In this document: one piece after another, positions 56,401 through 63,693 of the stretch
Numbering within the stretch: the first letter of the stretch is position 1
How the letters are laid out: every line of letters starts with the position of its first letter
Assembly: GCF_021018805.1 (NCBI RefSeq)
Contig: NC_086247.1
Span: 93,666,140 to 93,730,139, forward strand
Direction of reading: 5' to 3'
Length of the DNA stretch: 64,000 nt
Source: Prinia subflava
Lineage: Eukaryota > Chordata > Aves > Passeriformes > Cisticolidae
Notes under the pieces: model-generated
Databases searched by the model: none
The model's input: the letters and a program-made list of their open reading frames with translations, nothing else
What the model was told of the DNA's origin: nothing
Position numbers and translations under genes: made by a program

Positions 56401-57103
56401 GAATTGAATTCCCAGGCTCATCAACTTCGTAGCAGGACTGTCAACACTCCACCTTTTATTGCTTTCACCCTGTTACCCTGAGCACAAATACTGATACTGG
56501 CCCTTCAGCTAAGCACAGACATCACAACAACACGCCATTCCTGCATGTCCTTTGGGTTAAAGGGGCTATTTCTCCTTTTCTACTGTCATGTCAAGGAGTT
56601 GTCACTACGCGACTCATGGTATGAATATTCTTTCTGGAGCTCACCTCTAAAACTCTCTTCCTTTTGCCCTGGGTCTCAGCTTCTAAGTTCTCTGTCCACA
56701 ACGACTAATAAAAAGGGACAGGGTGAGGGGTCGTCTGAAGCACTGCCACAGTGCCGAAGCCCAAATGCTGATATTCATTTCTGTATAAATCTTACATTCC
56801 TGCCACTCACTTGAGCTTCTTGAAGGCCTCCCTGCCACCAGCCACGTACTGCTCCCCACTCTGAAGCTCCTCCAGCTGTCGGACACGATGCCCACCCCGG
56901 GGTGTATAGATGTTTCGCACAGCTCCAAAGGGCGCCTGCACCCCGCCAGTCACCTCTTTCAGGAACACATCAAAGTTGGACACTTTCTTCTCGTGGATGA
57001 CAATGCGACGCCCCGGGAAGAAAGGGTCCCCGTTGCGATACACCAGCACGCTCTTCACGGTCGGCTGCGAGAGCCACGACGCCTTTGTGCCAGGACTAGT
57101 CAT
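3201..57103 (-). CDS. DCDC2: DCDC2, doublecortin domain-containing protein 2 (nine exons, 3' end beyond window)
   Basis: DCDC2 binds tubulin and microtubules. In mammals it works in neuronal migration and in primary cilia. Joined minus-strand exons: 57103-56811, 52561-52510, 40075-39999, 39879-39748, 35096-34953, 34130-34076, 32531-32336, 15507-15407, 3545-3201. These total 1395 nt = 465 codons, no internal stop, every junction GT/AG with matching phase. The first doublecortin domain covers about residues 15-100 and the second about 137-222; each ends in a YVA-G-(R)-E-FKKL motif. A Ser/Lys-rich linker follows (about 233-316), then a Glu-rich tail (from about 317). Human DCDC2 has 476 residues and ten coding exons, so only the short last exon appears to be missing, probably left of position 1. 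The promoter is a CpG island and the neighbour MRS2 is divergent. The identification rests on remembered similarity and is very strong for the doublecortin domains. Confidence 0.95.
8815..9222 (+). mobile_element. CR1 LINE 3' fragment
   Basis: Shows hallmarks of the avian CR1 3' end in sense order: GGGGAAGAGAAGGCT, GGGCATGTAGTGACAGGAC, GTTGCCCAGAGAAGCTGTGG, GCAACCTGGTCTAGTG and TTCAACCCAAACCATTC, ending near the degenerate 8-bp tail (TTTTATGATC). It is 5'-truncated, as most CR1 copies are, and non-autonomous. Confidence 0.9.
13281..13535 (-). mobile_element. CR1 LINE fragment, diverged
   Basis: The plus strand carries TTGTTGAACTTCATGAGGCT and then TCAGATCCGGTATCAAACCC, the reverse complement of the CR1 region reading AACCTCATGAAGTTCAACAA. 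The fragment is old, and both ends are uncertain. Confidence 0.6.
15327..15372 (+). repeat. Poly(A) tract, 46 A
   Basis: An uninterrupted A run preceded by CAA/CAAC-rich sequence, starting 35 nt beyond the exon 8 donor. In the DCDC2 transcript it is a poly(U) tract. Exact length is unreliable in assemblies. Confidence 0.9.
15407..15507 (-). CDS. DCDC2: DCDC2 exon 8: start of acidic tail
   Basis: A 101-nt exon about 16.8 kb downstream of exon 7. The acceptor is CCATTATAG, with a poor pyrimidine tract, and the donor CAG|GTAGTG is weak. It encodes [13 protein letters not shown] followed by [17 protein letters not shown], matching human [16 protein letters not shown]. The intron just beyond the donor contains a stop, AATAAA and a long U tract (see findings). 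Confidence 0.92.
19530..20247 (+). mobile_element. Solo LTR, ERVL-like (copy 1), with 5-bp target duplication
   Basis: A 718-bp element starting TGTCTCAGG and ending AAACCAAGCCA. It is flanked by a perfect TGGAG duplication (19525-19529 and 20248-20252). It holds an AATAAA signal at 20096-20101 followed by AGAACTGTTATTCC, a common feature of songbird LTRs. No retroviral body is adjacent, so it is a solo LTR. It is antisense to DCDC2. Confidence 0.85.
20874..20899 (+). repeat. Poly(A) tract, 26 A
   Basis: An A homopolymer preceded by a short ACACAC stretch. No associated retrotransposon body was recognised. Confidence 0.85.
22377..23007 (+). mobile_element. Solo LTR, related to copy 1 in its 5' part (copy 2)
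   Basis: A 631-bp element starting TGTCTTGGGTTGAG and ending CAAATCAACACA. Its first about 500 bp align with copy 1: GTATTCTATTTTCATCTGTT, TTGTAACTC, CCATTGTGAGATGC, CAGGGTGTCAGGTTT. Its 3' part differs and uses an ATTAAA-type signal instead. Flanks GTTGT and GTTTT match at four of five bases, so the target duplication is imperfect. Confidence 0.75.
23872..24652 (+). mobile_element. Solo LTR, ERVL-like (copy 3), with 5-bp target duplication
   Basis: A 781-bp element starting TGTTGGGGG and ending CAAACCAAGACA, flanked by a perfect AATAT duplication (23867-23871 and 24653-24657). Its 3' part (AAAGAACTGTTATTCC, then a GGAGGGAGGGG block) matches copy 1, while its GC-rich 5' and middle parts do not. 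The long open frames within it are LTR composition, not genes. Confidence 0.85.
25893..26298 (+). mobile_element. Solo LTR of another endogenous retrovirus family
   Basis: A 406-bp segment beginning TGTTGCCTAGGG and ending CCCAAGGCATCA; the ends are inverted copies of each other (11 of 13 bases). It contains TATAAAA at 26116-26122 and AATAAA at 26231-26236 at LTR-like spacing. No clear target duplication was found, so the limits are less certain than for copies 1 and 3. Confidence 0.65.
29000..30980 (+). mobile_element. Degraded endogenous retrovirus internal region (gag/pol remnant)
   Basis: Plus-strand frames here resemble retroviral Pol. At 30029-30040 a protease-like Asp-x-Gly-Ala site has a stop codon in the second position. 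At 30493-30720 there is an integrase-core-like stretch: a Ser-Asp-Asn motif is followed at once by a stop (30502-30504), the frame shifts near 30575, and Lys stands where the catalytic Glu is expected. The stretch ends in a stop at about 30712. The segment is clearly non-functional. The upstream part (29000-30000) could be gag-derived but is only weakly recognisable. No LTRs of the same element were found next to it. ERVL-like origin is inference. Confidence 0.6.
31058..31365 (-). mobile_element. CR1 LINE 3' fragment
   Basis: The plus strand shows the reverse complement of a CR1 3' end: AGAATCATAGAATAGTTAAG, GGTTGGAAAAGACCTTTAAG, GACAGTGATTCCACCACCTC, then CCTGGACAGC. The 3' terminus is at about 31058. 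Confidence 0.9.
31656..31698. repeat. Microsatellite (ATAC)n(AT)n
   Basis: A short tetranucleotide run passes directly into about 11 AT dinucleotides, just beyond the CR1 copy. Confidence 0.9.
32336..32531 (-). CDS. DCDC2: DCDC2 exon 7: Ser/Lys-rich linker
   Basis: A 196-nt exon (65 codons plus one base) with acceptor TCTTTTCAG and donor AATG|GTCAGT. It begins [14 protein letters not shown], like human (NDRHSKSTVGSSD), and has [12 protein letters not shown] against human SSPQPLKRKGKK. The rest diverges quickly, which is usual for this disordered part. It ends in phase 1. Confidence 0.92.
32532..34075 (-). other. DCDC2 intron 6
   Basis: About 1.5 kb with one CR1 fragment, a TGCA-type short repeat near 32805-32822 and an A-rich tract at 33826-33870. 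Otherwise unremarkable. Confidence 0.75.
33240..33530 (+). mobile_element. CR1 LINE 3' fragment
   Basis: Sense-order CR1 hallmarks: GGACATGAGGAAGAATTCCT, GGAACAGGCTGCCCAGAGAA, CATTCCTGGAAGTGTTTAAG and TTTTCCAACCTTAATGGTTC. The open frame over it is CR1 3' sequence, not a gene. Confidence 0.9.
34076..34130 (-). CDS. DCDC2: DCDC2 exon 6: linker
   Basis: A 55-nt exon, acceptor TTTCTGCAG, donor GGCAGT|GTAAGT. It encodes a basic, Ser/Pro-rich linker ending [12 protein letters not shown], matching the human PPIVGSRKSKGSG. Phase 0 at the end. Confidence 0.93.
34131..34952 (-). other. DCDC2 intron 5
   Basis: 822 bp of AT-rich sequence without recognised repeats or genes. Confidence 0.8.
34953..35096 (-). 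CDS. DCDC2: DCDC2 exon 5: second doublecortin domain, end
   Basis: A 144-nt exon with acceptor TTTTTCAG and donor CAGGG|GTAAGT. It encodes [19 protein letters not shown], then [19 protein letters not shown], closing the second doublecortin domain, then a basic STTRRPQ turn as in human (STMRRPFG). It ends in phase 2. Confidence 0.95.
36341..36800 (-). mobile_element. CR1 LINE 3' fragment
   Basis: Reverse-complement CR1 hallmarks on the plus strand: TCACAGAATATCTGAGC, GATGGAGACTCCACTGCCTC, TCTGGGCAACATGTTCCAG, GCCCATTGCTGCTTGTCCT, and CCTTTGCTGCACTTGTTCCA. The 3' end is near 36341. Confidence 0.85.
39401..39450. repeat. AATT-type low-complexity tract
   Basis: About 50 bp of nearly pure ATTA/AATT repeats, about 300 nt downstream (in transcript sense) of the exon 4 donor. 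Confidence 0.85.
39748..39879 (-). CDS. DCDC2: DCDC2 exon 4: second doublecortin domain, first part
   Basis: A 132-nt exon with acceptor TTATTTCAG and donor CACAG|GTACAA. It encodes [20 protein letters not shown], then the conserved WDHILEMVT and TLRSGAVH segments of the second doublecortin domain. The final AG joins the first A of exon 5 to give Arg. Only about 119 nt separate it from exon 3. Confidence 0.95.
39999..40075 (-). CDS. DCDC2: DCDC2 exon 3: inter-domain linker and start of second doublecortin domain
   Basis: A 77-nt exon with acceptor TTGCAG and donor TT|GTAAGT. It encodes [20 protein letters not shown] and then EPYTI, nearly identical to the human linker. It ends in phase 2; its TT plus the first T of exon 4 gives the Phe of the FLIANGD motif. 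Confidence 0.95.
41205..41280. repeat. Compound trinucleotide microsatellite (TTA)n(TTG)n
   Basis: A TTA/ATT run changes to five TTG units and returns to interrupted TTA units. It yields Ile-only or Val-only open frames on both strands, which are artefacts. Confidence 0.95.
44989..45157 (+). repeat. Diverged direct repeat, copy A
   Basis: Shares CTATTACAGCACAGGAAA, TTTCATAGAAACAT, ACACATTGAC and GCAGAGTCAAACTCA, in the same order, with 46403-46563. Flanks differ. Confidence 0.85.
46403..46563 (+). repeat. Diverged direct repeat, copy B
   Basis: Same order and orientation as copy A about 1.4 kb away, with small indels. It is either a local duplication or two copies of an unrecognised interspersed repeat. 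Confidence 0.85.
52510..52561 (-). CDS. DCDC2: DCDC2 exon 2
   Basis: A 52-nt exon. The acceptor is TTTCCACAG before TTATTTGG and the donor is GAG|GTAGGA. With the two bases left from exon 1 it encodes 18 codons beginning [12 protein letters not shown], matching the segment after the first doublecortin domain in human DCDC2 (NYLDIGEIKKRP). It ends in phase 0. Confidence 0.95.
52562..56810 (-). other. DCDC2 intron 1
   Basis: About 4.2 kb of AT-rich DNA. It contains a 51-bp poly(A) (53413-53463) and a poly(T) (about 54003-54020). No gene or recognisable transposon was found. Confidence 0.75.
53413..53463 (+). repeat. Poly(A) tract, 51 A
   Basis: An uninterrupted A run followed by GAGCGAGAGAAAG. 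It creates poly-Lys open frames that are not genes. Confidence 0.9.
56811..57103 (-). CDS. DCDC2: DCDC2 exon 1: start codon and first doublecortin domain
   Basis: This exon encodes 97 codons plus two bases. The start at 57103-57101 gives MTSPGTK, and the protein then follows vertebrate DCDC2 closely ([38 protein letters not shown], ending EAFKKL). There is A at -3, an acceptable Kozak context. The donor is AA|GTGAGT (GT at 56810-56809). The reading frame stays open far upstream through a minisatellite, but homology begins at this ATG, so it was chosen as the start. The opposite strand of this exon corresponds to the human KAAG1 antisense frame. Confidence 0.96.
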
Positions 57104-57119
57104 GCTGGCGGCTCCGTGA
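56888..57119 (+). other. Antisense frame over DCDC2 exon 1, counterpart of human KAAG1/RU2AS
   Basis: In the frame starting at 56888, the stretch from 56993 onward reads [20 protein letters not shown]. Human KAAG1, as I remember it, starts MDDDAAPRVEGVPVAVHKHA and is known to be antisense to DCDC2 (RU2). Here the position of the human start codon is GTG (56993-56995). The frame has an upstream in-frame ATG at 56888 and stays open into the minisatellite. The similarity is largely forced by DCDC2 coding constraint, so I do not call a gene. Confidence 0.45.
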
Positions 57120-58260
57120 GCCCTGCGCAGCCCGACCGCCTGCACCTGTCTGCTCGGGAGAGGCTCCTGCCCGGGAACCCCTTGGCCCTGACACCGCCCA
57201 CGCCGGGCACACGGGCACACCTCCCGGGGAGCGACCGCGGCTCGCCGGGGCTGCGCACAGCGCTGCAGCCTGTGCTCGGCTCGGCAGCCCGGACACGGCT
57301 CTGCGCCCTGTGCACAGCCCTGCAGCCTGTAGCAGCCTGTACTCGGCTCTGTACCCTGTGCACAGCCCTGCAGCCTGTAGCAGCCTGTACTCGGCTCTGT
57401 ACCCTGTGCACAGCCCTGCAGCCTGTAGCAGCCTGTACTCGGCTCTGTACCCTGTGCACAGCCCTGCAGCCTGTAGCAGCCTGTACTCGGCTCTGTACCC
57501 TGTGCACAGCCCTGCAGCCTGTACTCGGCTCTGTGCCCTGTGCACAGCCCTGCAGCCTGTACTCGGCTCTGTGCCCTGTGCACAGCCCTGCAGCCTGTAG
57601 CAGCCTGTACTCGGCTCTGTGCCCTGTGCACAGCCCTGCAGCCTGTACTCGGCTCTGCGCCTTGTACACGGCCCTGCAGCCTGTACTCGGCTCTGTACCC
57701 TGTGCACAGCCCTGCAGCCTGTAGCAGCGGCTCCTCCCAGGCAACCAGCGCGCTGCTCCGGACGCCGGGGGGAGCTTGGTGCGGGGAACGCCAACCCAGG
57801 TGGAAAAAAGCGGCGTGACAGCACAGCAGGGACACGGACTGGCGGGGACCCGCGGCCCCGGGGCCTTTATCCTCCGGCTCTGCCATGACGGGAGGCCGCA
57901 CCGCCCTGCTTTTCTCGGGAAACTGCACCCCGCGTGTGCTCGGCCTCCCCGCCGGGCAGCCAGGCTGGAGCCAGCAGCCTGCCCGGCCCTGCACCGCGGC
58001 GAGGAGGCCGAGGGGCGGCGTGTCCGGAGACGGGAAGACGGGCCTCTGTGGCTAAGCGGTGGCTTAGAGGGAATGGGATCCGAAGGAGAGAGAGAGGGAA
58101 GTCCCTTCTGCCCGGCCGCCGCCTGGTCCCTCAAGGGAAGGGGCCGGCGGCGGAGCTGCCGTGCGCGGGGAGGCGCCGAGGCGACGCAGCGCCCCCACCG
58201 CACTCTGGCACACCCTGGGGACAAGAAGCTGGAAAACCTGAGAGAAAGTTAAACAGCAGT
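57104..58260 (-). promoter_or_regulatory. DCDC2 CpG-rich 5' flank / 5' UTR region
   Basis: GC- and CpG-rich from about 56880 to 58240, flanked by AT-rich DNA. It spans DCDC2 exon 1, a minisatellite (57255-57730) and a unique CpG-dense block (57730-58250). No TATA box was noticed. One half-site resembling a ciliary X-box (GGCAAC, 57740-57745) is present without a good second half. The transcription start is not determinable here, so it is open whether the repeat is 5' UTR or promoter. Confidence 0.6.
57255..57730. repeat. Minisatellite with 48-bp and 38-bp units upstream of DCDC2
   Basis: About ten tandem units anchored on CACAGCCCTGCAGCCTG (or close variants) start at 57255, 57313, 57361, 57409, 57457, 57505, 57543, 57581, 57629, 57667 and 57705. 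Spacing after 57313 is 48 bp (five times) or 38 bp (four times). The long form carries an extra TAGCAGCCTG, an internal 10-bp duplication. Units are nearly identical, with GTACCC/GTGCCC variants. Confidence 0.95.
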
Positions 58261-61200
58261 GCCTTCAATTCAAATAGAATTCCTTCAACAACCTATTTTC
58301 CCCGCCGATAGTCTCAAGTCTAAAAACGCACTAGAGCTTCCTACCTGAACTTGTGTAGTGTACAGTAATTAATTGTCTTTTCAAATGAGTTTTAATACGC
58401 AGGATGGAAGGAATTTTCTTCCCTTTTATCTTACCTTCTTTGATGGGAAAATTACTCCCCTGCTGTGAGTTACAACAGAGCAGTTAACCATTACAATAAG
58501 AGCAATCTCAGGGTGAGGGCAGTCAAACACGCCACTGTTATTGGTTAACAGCTGAAGTTCCCCACTCGCTGCTGATGCTAACCTCCTTCTAACCAATAAC
58601 GGGGAGAAGCAAGCATTTACCATCGTCGAATTAGTACTGTTTAACATTGAACTACTGTAACTTGAAAGGAAATTTTTGTTTTTAAAGATATGCTTTTGAG
58701 TAAAAAACAAAAATATTGATGACCTCACGATGCTCTGCATTCAAGTAGTGATATGTCAACTATCTGCTATTTTATACTGGATTCTACCACATTTAGTGAT
58801 CTTAGGTCTAATTTGTAGTCACACAACATCTTTTACATAGTAAAAACACACTGAATATTTTATTGGTGCACCCATGTTGACACTTTTGATACTTCAAAAT
58901 ACTATTGGTCTTTACCTATGGCCACACTAGTTACAATCACTTTATGGATTAAAATATTCCCTTAAATGGTACCGGAGCACTGCTTGCCTTAAAGCAGCCT
59001 AAAATTGGTGGATAAAAATCTTTGTTTTCATCTCACCTAAATACAACCGCTGACCAAAAGCTAAGAAAAGGGACGCTTCAGTCCATAATAGCAGTGCTTT
59101 GAACCATGACAATTTGCTCCTCCTAGCTTTTCCAAGGTCTGCCATTTTATTCCCACTATTGTTTCACTTTGTAAGCAATCTCCTATCACATTCTCAACAG
59201 CAAGGAGACAAGCTGCTGAACCACTGACGTGATTAAGATGAATGCAGAGACACCTAATCTCTTTATGATGGAGCAACATGAGACCTCTCATCTTACATGA
59301 GGTTGGTGCATGTTGTGACGTCTGCCAGGTCATGTGTCAGGATCCTCTCAGCTCACACAAGGAGCATAACATACCATAATATTGGGGGATGTGATGAGAG
59401 CAGAGCCATGGCATGGTGTAGCATCAAAGAGAGTCACTTTTTCTGCACCAGAATGCCATGAGGTCTGTGCCATTTCAGGAGCAGGAAAGATTTTGCAGCT
59501 TGTTGTTGGGCCTTGCCAGCTATGCTCAGTGACAGCAAAGCATGAAGTAATGAAGACAGAAAAGATTTAGTGCTAGAAGAAAAGACCAACAAAATGGACA
59601 GAATAGAAAAGGATAAAGTTTATAAACACAGAATGAAATTCAGGTTGTTCTATTGCACACAGTGCTGAGAATCACACTTAATAACTGCACCTCTGTGCAG
59701 ATTATCAGAAAATCATACTAAGCAATAGCAGCTACTTTATTCCTAGCTGTCAGTCTGAAGTAGCCAGACTGTCTGCTGCACTGGCAGTTTAAAGCACATA
59801 AATACCAAGCTCACATGCACACACTAGAAGAAGTAAAACACCAAAGCAGTTGTAAATTTTAAAGCCCATGTTATAGCAAATTCATCTACTTGTTCAATTG
59901 CCAGATTGAAAACTCCTTAGAATACCATGATCAAGTATTTTTGCTTTAAAAAATACCTTAGACAATCACAGTTAAAGCTACAGCTTTTGATCACACAGGT
60001 CTTGTCCAACAGTATTCGTGACACAGCCAAGATGCTGAAGGATTACATAGGGAAAAGACTTTAACAAACCCTTAGAGGCACAAAAGGAAATAGTTCTCCA
60101 TGGAAAAACAAATTCCAGTGGGTTACCTTAAGTAAGGAAAAGGTTAAAAAATAACTTCCATGTGGTCTTGGTATACAGTAATGAAAGTGAAGTCATCCCT
60201 CTTAAGCAAAGACTTCTCAGTGTGTTACTGTAGCTACCTTTGATCAGGGGACCTGAGATAATCAAATCCTGATTCATTCATATAAGGATAATTACTGTAA
60301 ACATGAGTGGGGTTTTTTGGTAAGTTTTTAATGGGGTCTTTTCTATCTGTTTCTTCGTTCACTCATTATCCACTAAACACTTACGTACTGTCTGGTAGCA
60401 ACTGTGGGGTTTTTGTTAATCTGGCTTTTTGTTTGTTGTTCTAGTTTTTATGTTTTTCTCAATGTGAATAAAATTGCACATTTCTTTTAGGAGAAGAAAC
60501 AGGTCATAGGTACAGTCATATACTTGTATATTAAAAAAAAAGTTTGATCAAATGGATAAGTTATATACTGAGAATTGTCTGTAGACCAAGATGCCTTTTT
60601 ACCCAAAAGGTTCTCTGAGCTTTTCTTCAGCAGAGATTCATAAGGACCCCTCTGATGATACCTACGATTTCCTTCTCTTTCTGTGTGGTTTTTCCTTGGT
60701 GTTCCTGCTCCTTCTTTGCACAAAGCCCAGCTGCAATCAGAGCGATCCCCTACGTCTGCGCTGGCATTCAGCTGGCAGTGGAACTAGTTGCTCATGTCAT
60801 TCAACCTCACAAATAGCTTCTGGTTCAGAAGGCAGTTTCATGACTAAGCAAGCCTGTGCTGGAGCTATCCTTTCTTTTTGGCTGAATGAAGAACAGCCAT
60901 CATGCCTGTCCTTGTCAGTGAGCCTCTTCAACAAACAGCAGATGAGCTTGGTGCACTGTTTCTTTGATGAAATTCAGCAAACTGCTCCCAAAGGTCGGCA
61001 CTGCAGGATGGATACCCAACACGTGCCTACAGCAGAATCCACAAGCAGCTTGTTGGTATTTAGAGCTACAACAAATACATGCCAGTTCCAGATCTCCAGC
61101 TATCTTTTGCCAGCAGCAGTGTAAAATCAGACACTGTGTATACTTTATGTCTTGTCCCTGGCTGCCAGTGCACACTGATGTGCTGCCTTCACCTCAAAAG

Positions 61201-63479
61201 ACAGAGGTGACACTTGGTGATTGTCTGCCCCTCCAGACAGTTCCAGTGGTGGTTGATAATGCAGCTGTAATGAGATACAACGCCAGTGCTTAGCGATACT
61301 TTGGCCTGTTGGATCTTACACAGCAGAGTTTGCATCAGTACAGATTCAGTGCAAAATTACATCATCTTATCTCCAACACTTCTGTTGTCTTAGCAGCCAG
61401 AAAAACAGATGAGCAAAGGAAAACAAGGATCAACCCAGCAGCTTTTTCCTTTTTATCGAAGAGTGTGAAATATGAGCTGTGTAAGACTTACTGCACATTC
61501 ATTAAATGTAAATTTCTGACAGATAGCCTTTAGATACTTCCCTAGTCTTTCCATTCCAACATGCAGAGCCAACATAAGCTGCCATTAATTGTCAGAATGA
61601 TTGTGCACTGGTTTCCTGCCTTCCTGAGGTATTTTCTGTGCTGTCTGGTATTTCCAGGTATTAAGAATCTCTGACATCGAAGAGATTAAATTAGTGTCTC
61701 ACATTCCATCACCTGCTGAGATTAACCAAAACTAGAACTAAAATACTCCATTTGGAGTAGATTTCAGCTTTAAATCAAGTATGAATAGGGACAACATTTG
61801 TAGACAGGCGTGGTTACCCTGAAACTGAAAACCTCTGATGGCTTCAGTCTACATATGCATGCTGTTCAGAACCACTGAGGAACTTTTTAACTGAACTACT
61901 TCCTTGTGAGCTCATTCACCTTTATGCAAGGTGTGCATAAACCATCCTTCTGATTCTGTGCAGGTCAACCCACTTGGAGCAAAGGCTCATCTCTGTATGT
62001 TAATGTACACACAAACATACCAATGCACAGGTCATCTGGAAAGAAAAGGACAGTGTTGTTATAAGTATTCTGATAAAATAATTGATTTAATCATATAAAA
62101 GAGATAGTTATGATTACTAGTAGAAAATAGTAAAGTATAAAGTATAGCAATGTGAACAGTGCTGTGTTTAAAATATGCAATCACATAAACTTCACCAAGA
62201 AGTTACTGGATTTCTTGTGTTTTGTTCAAGAAACTATGGAGACTGTCATGCACACCAGTTATGCTGCTCGGAAACCCCCTATCCTTCTCATCTTGATTTG
62301 AATGTCAAGGAGTCCAATCAGTAGAGCTCAGCAGAGATGATCAGTGATTGTCTCAGGGTAGGAATATTAATGAAGTTATGTAACTAGCAAAACCATTTAT
62401 TGTAAAGGTTAAATTTAAGAGCAGACGTATTATGCATAATACATAAAACAACTTATGTAATGATGACTTGGCAGAAAAAGTATATAAAATGGATGGGTTT
62501 GTTTACTAAGTGGAACACATTTGGAAGAGTAGTCCTGTGTGTTCCCATCGCCAAAATAAAGAAATGTCTGCTTATTCCCATCAAATTGGTGTTGGATCCA
62601 AGTTTTTTTTGTCCTGTTTGGTGACAGCCTTGTTTTCAAAACTCAGACTGGTGTTTAGATTTGTGCCTTCTTCCTGGAGCAGCCATGCTGCACGGATCAT
62701 TTCAATAATCACTTCCTTTTTTTACTTTCACGCTAAGGATTAATAAGTACTGTAAGTACATTCTGATAACATATCCCGCTGCAGGGTTTGGACACAGGCT
62801 TTGCCTCCAGGCCGATTTACACACTTCAGCAGGACCAGCCAAAGGATCTACTTACCCCTACTACCTGCATTGCCCTTTTGTGCGTGAAAGCTGCAGTTTC
62901 AAAAGAGTTTGTAAACAGTGGAAGCTGGAATGCTGCTAATGAAACTTTTACATCTCAACGACCCAGGCTGTCTCTATCTTAGATACAAAAGCAGGGTAAA
63001 GAAATTTGCTGGGAACAAAGCTGTACTTCACTTGGAAAAAAAAAAAAAAAAACAAAACCAAACCCACATACTTCAGAAGATCATCCGGGAGCAGCTGAAT
63101 GCGGCAGGGAAAATCCCAGCCACAGTAAGGTATGCTGGCATTATTGAGCACTGCTGGAGCTGGGATTTTAAGAACATTTATGTCTTTGGAAGGAGTTATC
63201 CATTTAATTGGATTTTCAATTCAGATCTACCTCATTAGAGGAGCTCAGGTGAGCTTTCTGGCCTTCTTGTGTGTTTTTTTGTTTGTTTGTGGTTTTGTTG
63301 TTGTTTGTTTTGTTTTGTTTTCCATTCTCACAAGTCATCATGCTCAAAATCCAGTTAATTTCAGTGGGGTTGAACACAGGCTGAGCGAGAAGGTGATGAG
63401 AAGGGTCATGGCTCTGTGCACATACAAAACAATGGCTATGAACTTCCAGGGCAGCAGTGAGTTATCTCAGAGCGTTTAG
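58261..63479. other. Intergenic region between DCDC2 and MRS2
   Basis: About 5.2 kb of mostly AT-rich DNA. It contains paired CCAAT boxes (58537-58600), a block at 60591-61300 where several frames are open on both strands but without recognisable similarity, a short poly(A) near 63036-63052 and a TTTG/TTTTG-rich stretch (about 63277-63320). No gene could be supported. Confidence 0.7.
58537..58600. promoter_or_regulatory. Paired inverted CCAAT boxes
   Basis: GTTATTGGTTA at 58537-58547 and its exact reverse complement TAACCAATAAC at 58590-58600 form an 11-bp inverted repeat with a 42-bp spacer. Each arm contains an NF-Y-type CCAAT core. It lies about 1.4 kb upstream of the DCDC2 start codon and 0.3 kb beyond the CpG island. 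A regulatory role is inference. Confidence 0.4.
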
Positions 63480-63693
63480 AAATACAGAAGCGGGTGCGCA
63501 GGACCCGCCGCCTCGCAGCCGACACCACCCCAGCCTGCGCCATCCCGGTGCGGCTCTGGCCGCGCTCCTCCCAGGCTGCGCCGGGGCTCCCGTCACCCCG
63601 CCGGGCTCCTCCTCCCCGGCACCCCGCCGGGCTCCTCCCTCGCCGCGGCTGCGCCCCGGGAGCGGTGCCGGGCCGAGGGGCCGAGCGGGGTCG
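63480..63693 (+). promoter_or_regulatory. MRS2 CpG-island promoter and 5' UTR
   Basis: From about 63480 the base composition changes abruptly from AT-rich to very GC- and CpG-rich and stays so to the window end. No TATA box was seen. This is the usual promoter type of a housekeeping mitochondrial gene. The exact transcription start cannot be read from the sequence. Confidence 0.65.

Noticed and set aside
57740..57745. Ciliary X-box (RFX site) upstream of DCDC2
   Set aside because: Only one half-site (GGCAAC) is present; the second half does not fit the consensus.
57310..57888. Repetitive plus-strand open frames (Cys/Ala/Leu repeats)
   Set aside because: Produced by a stop-free minisatellite unit; no evidence of a protein.
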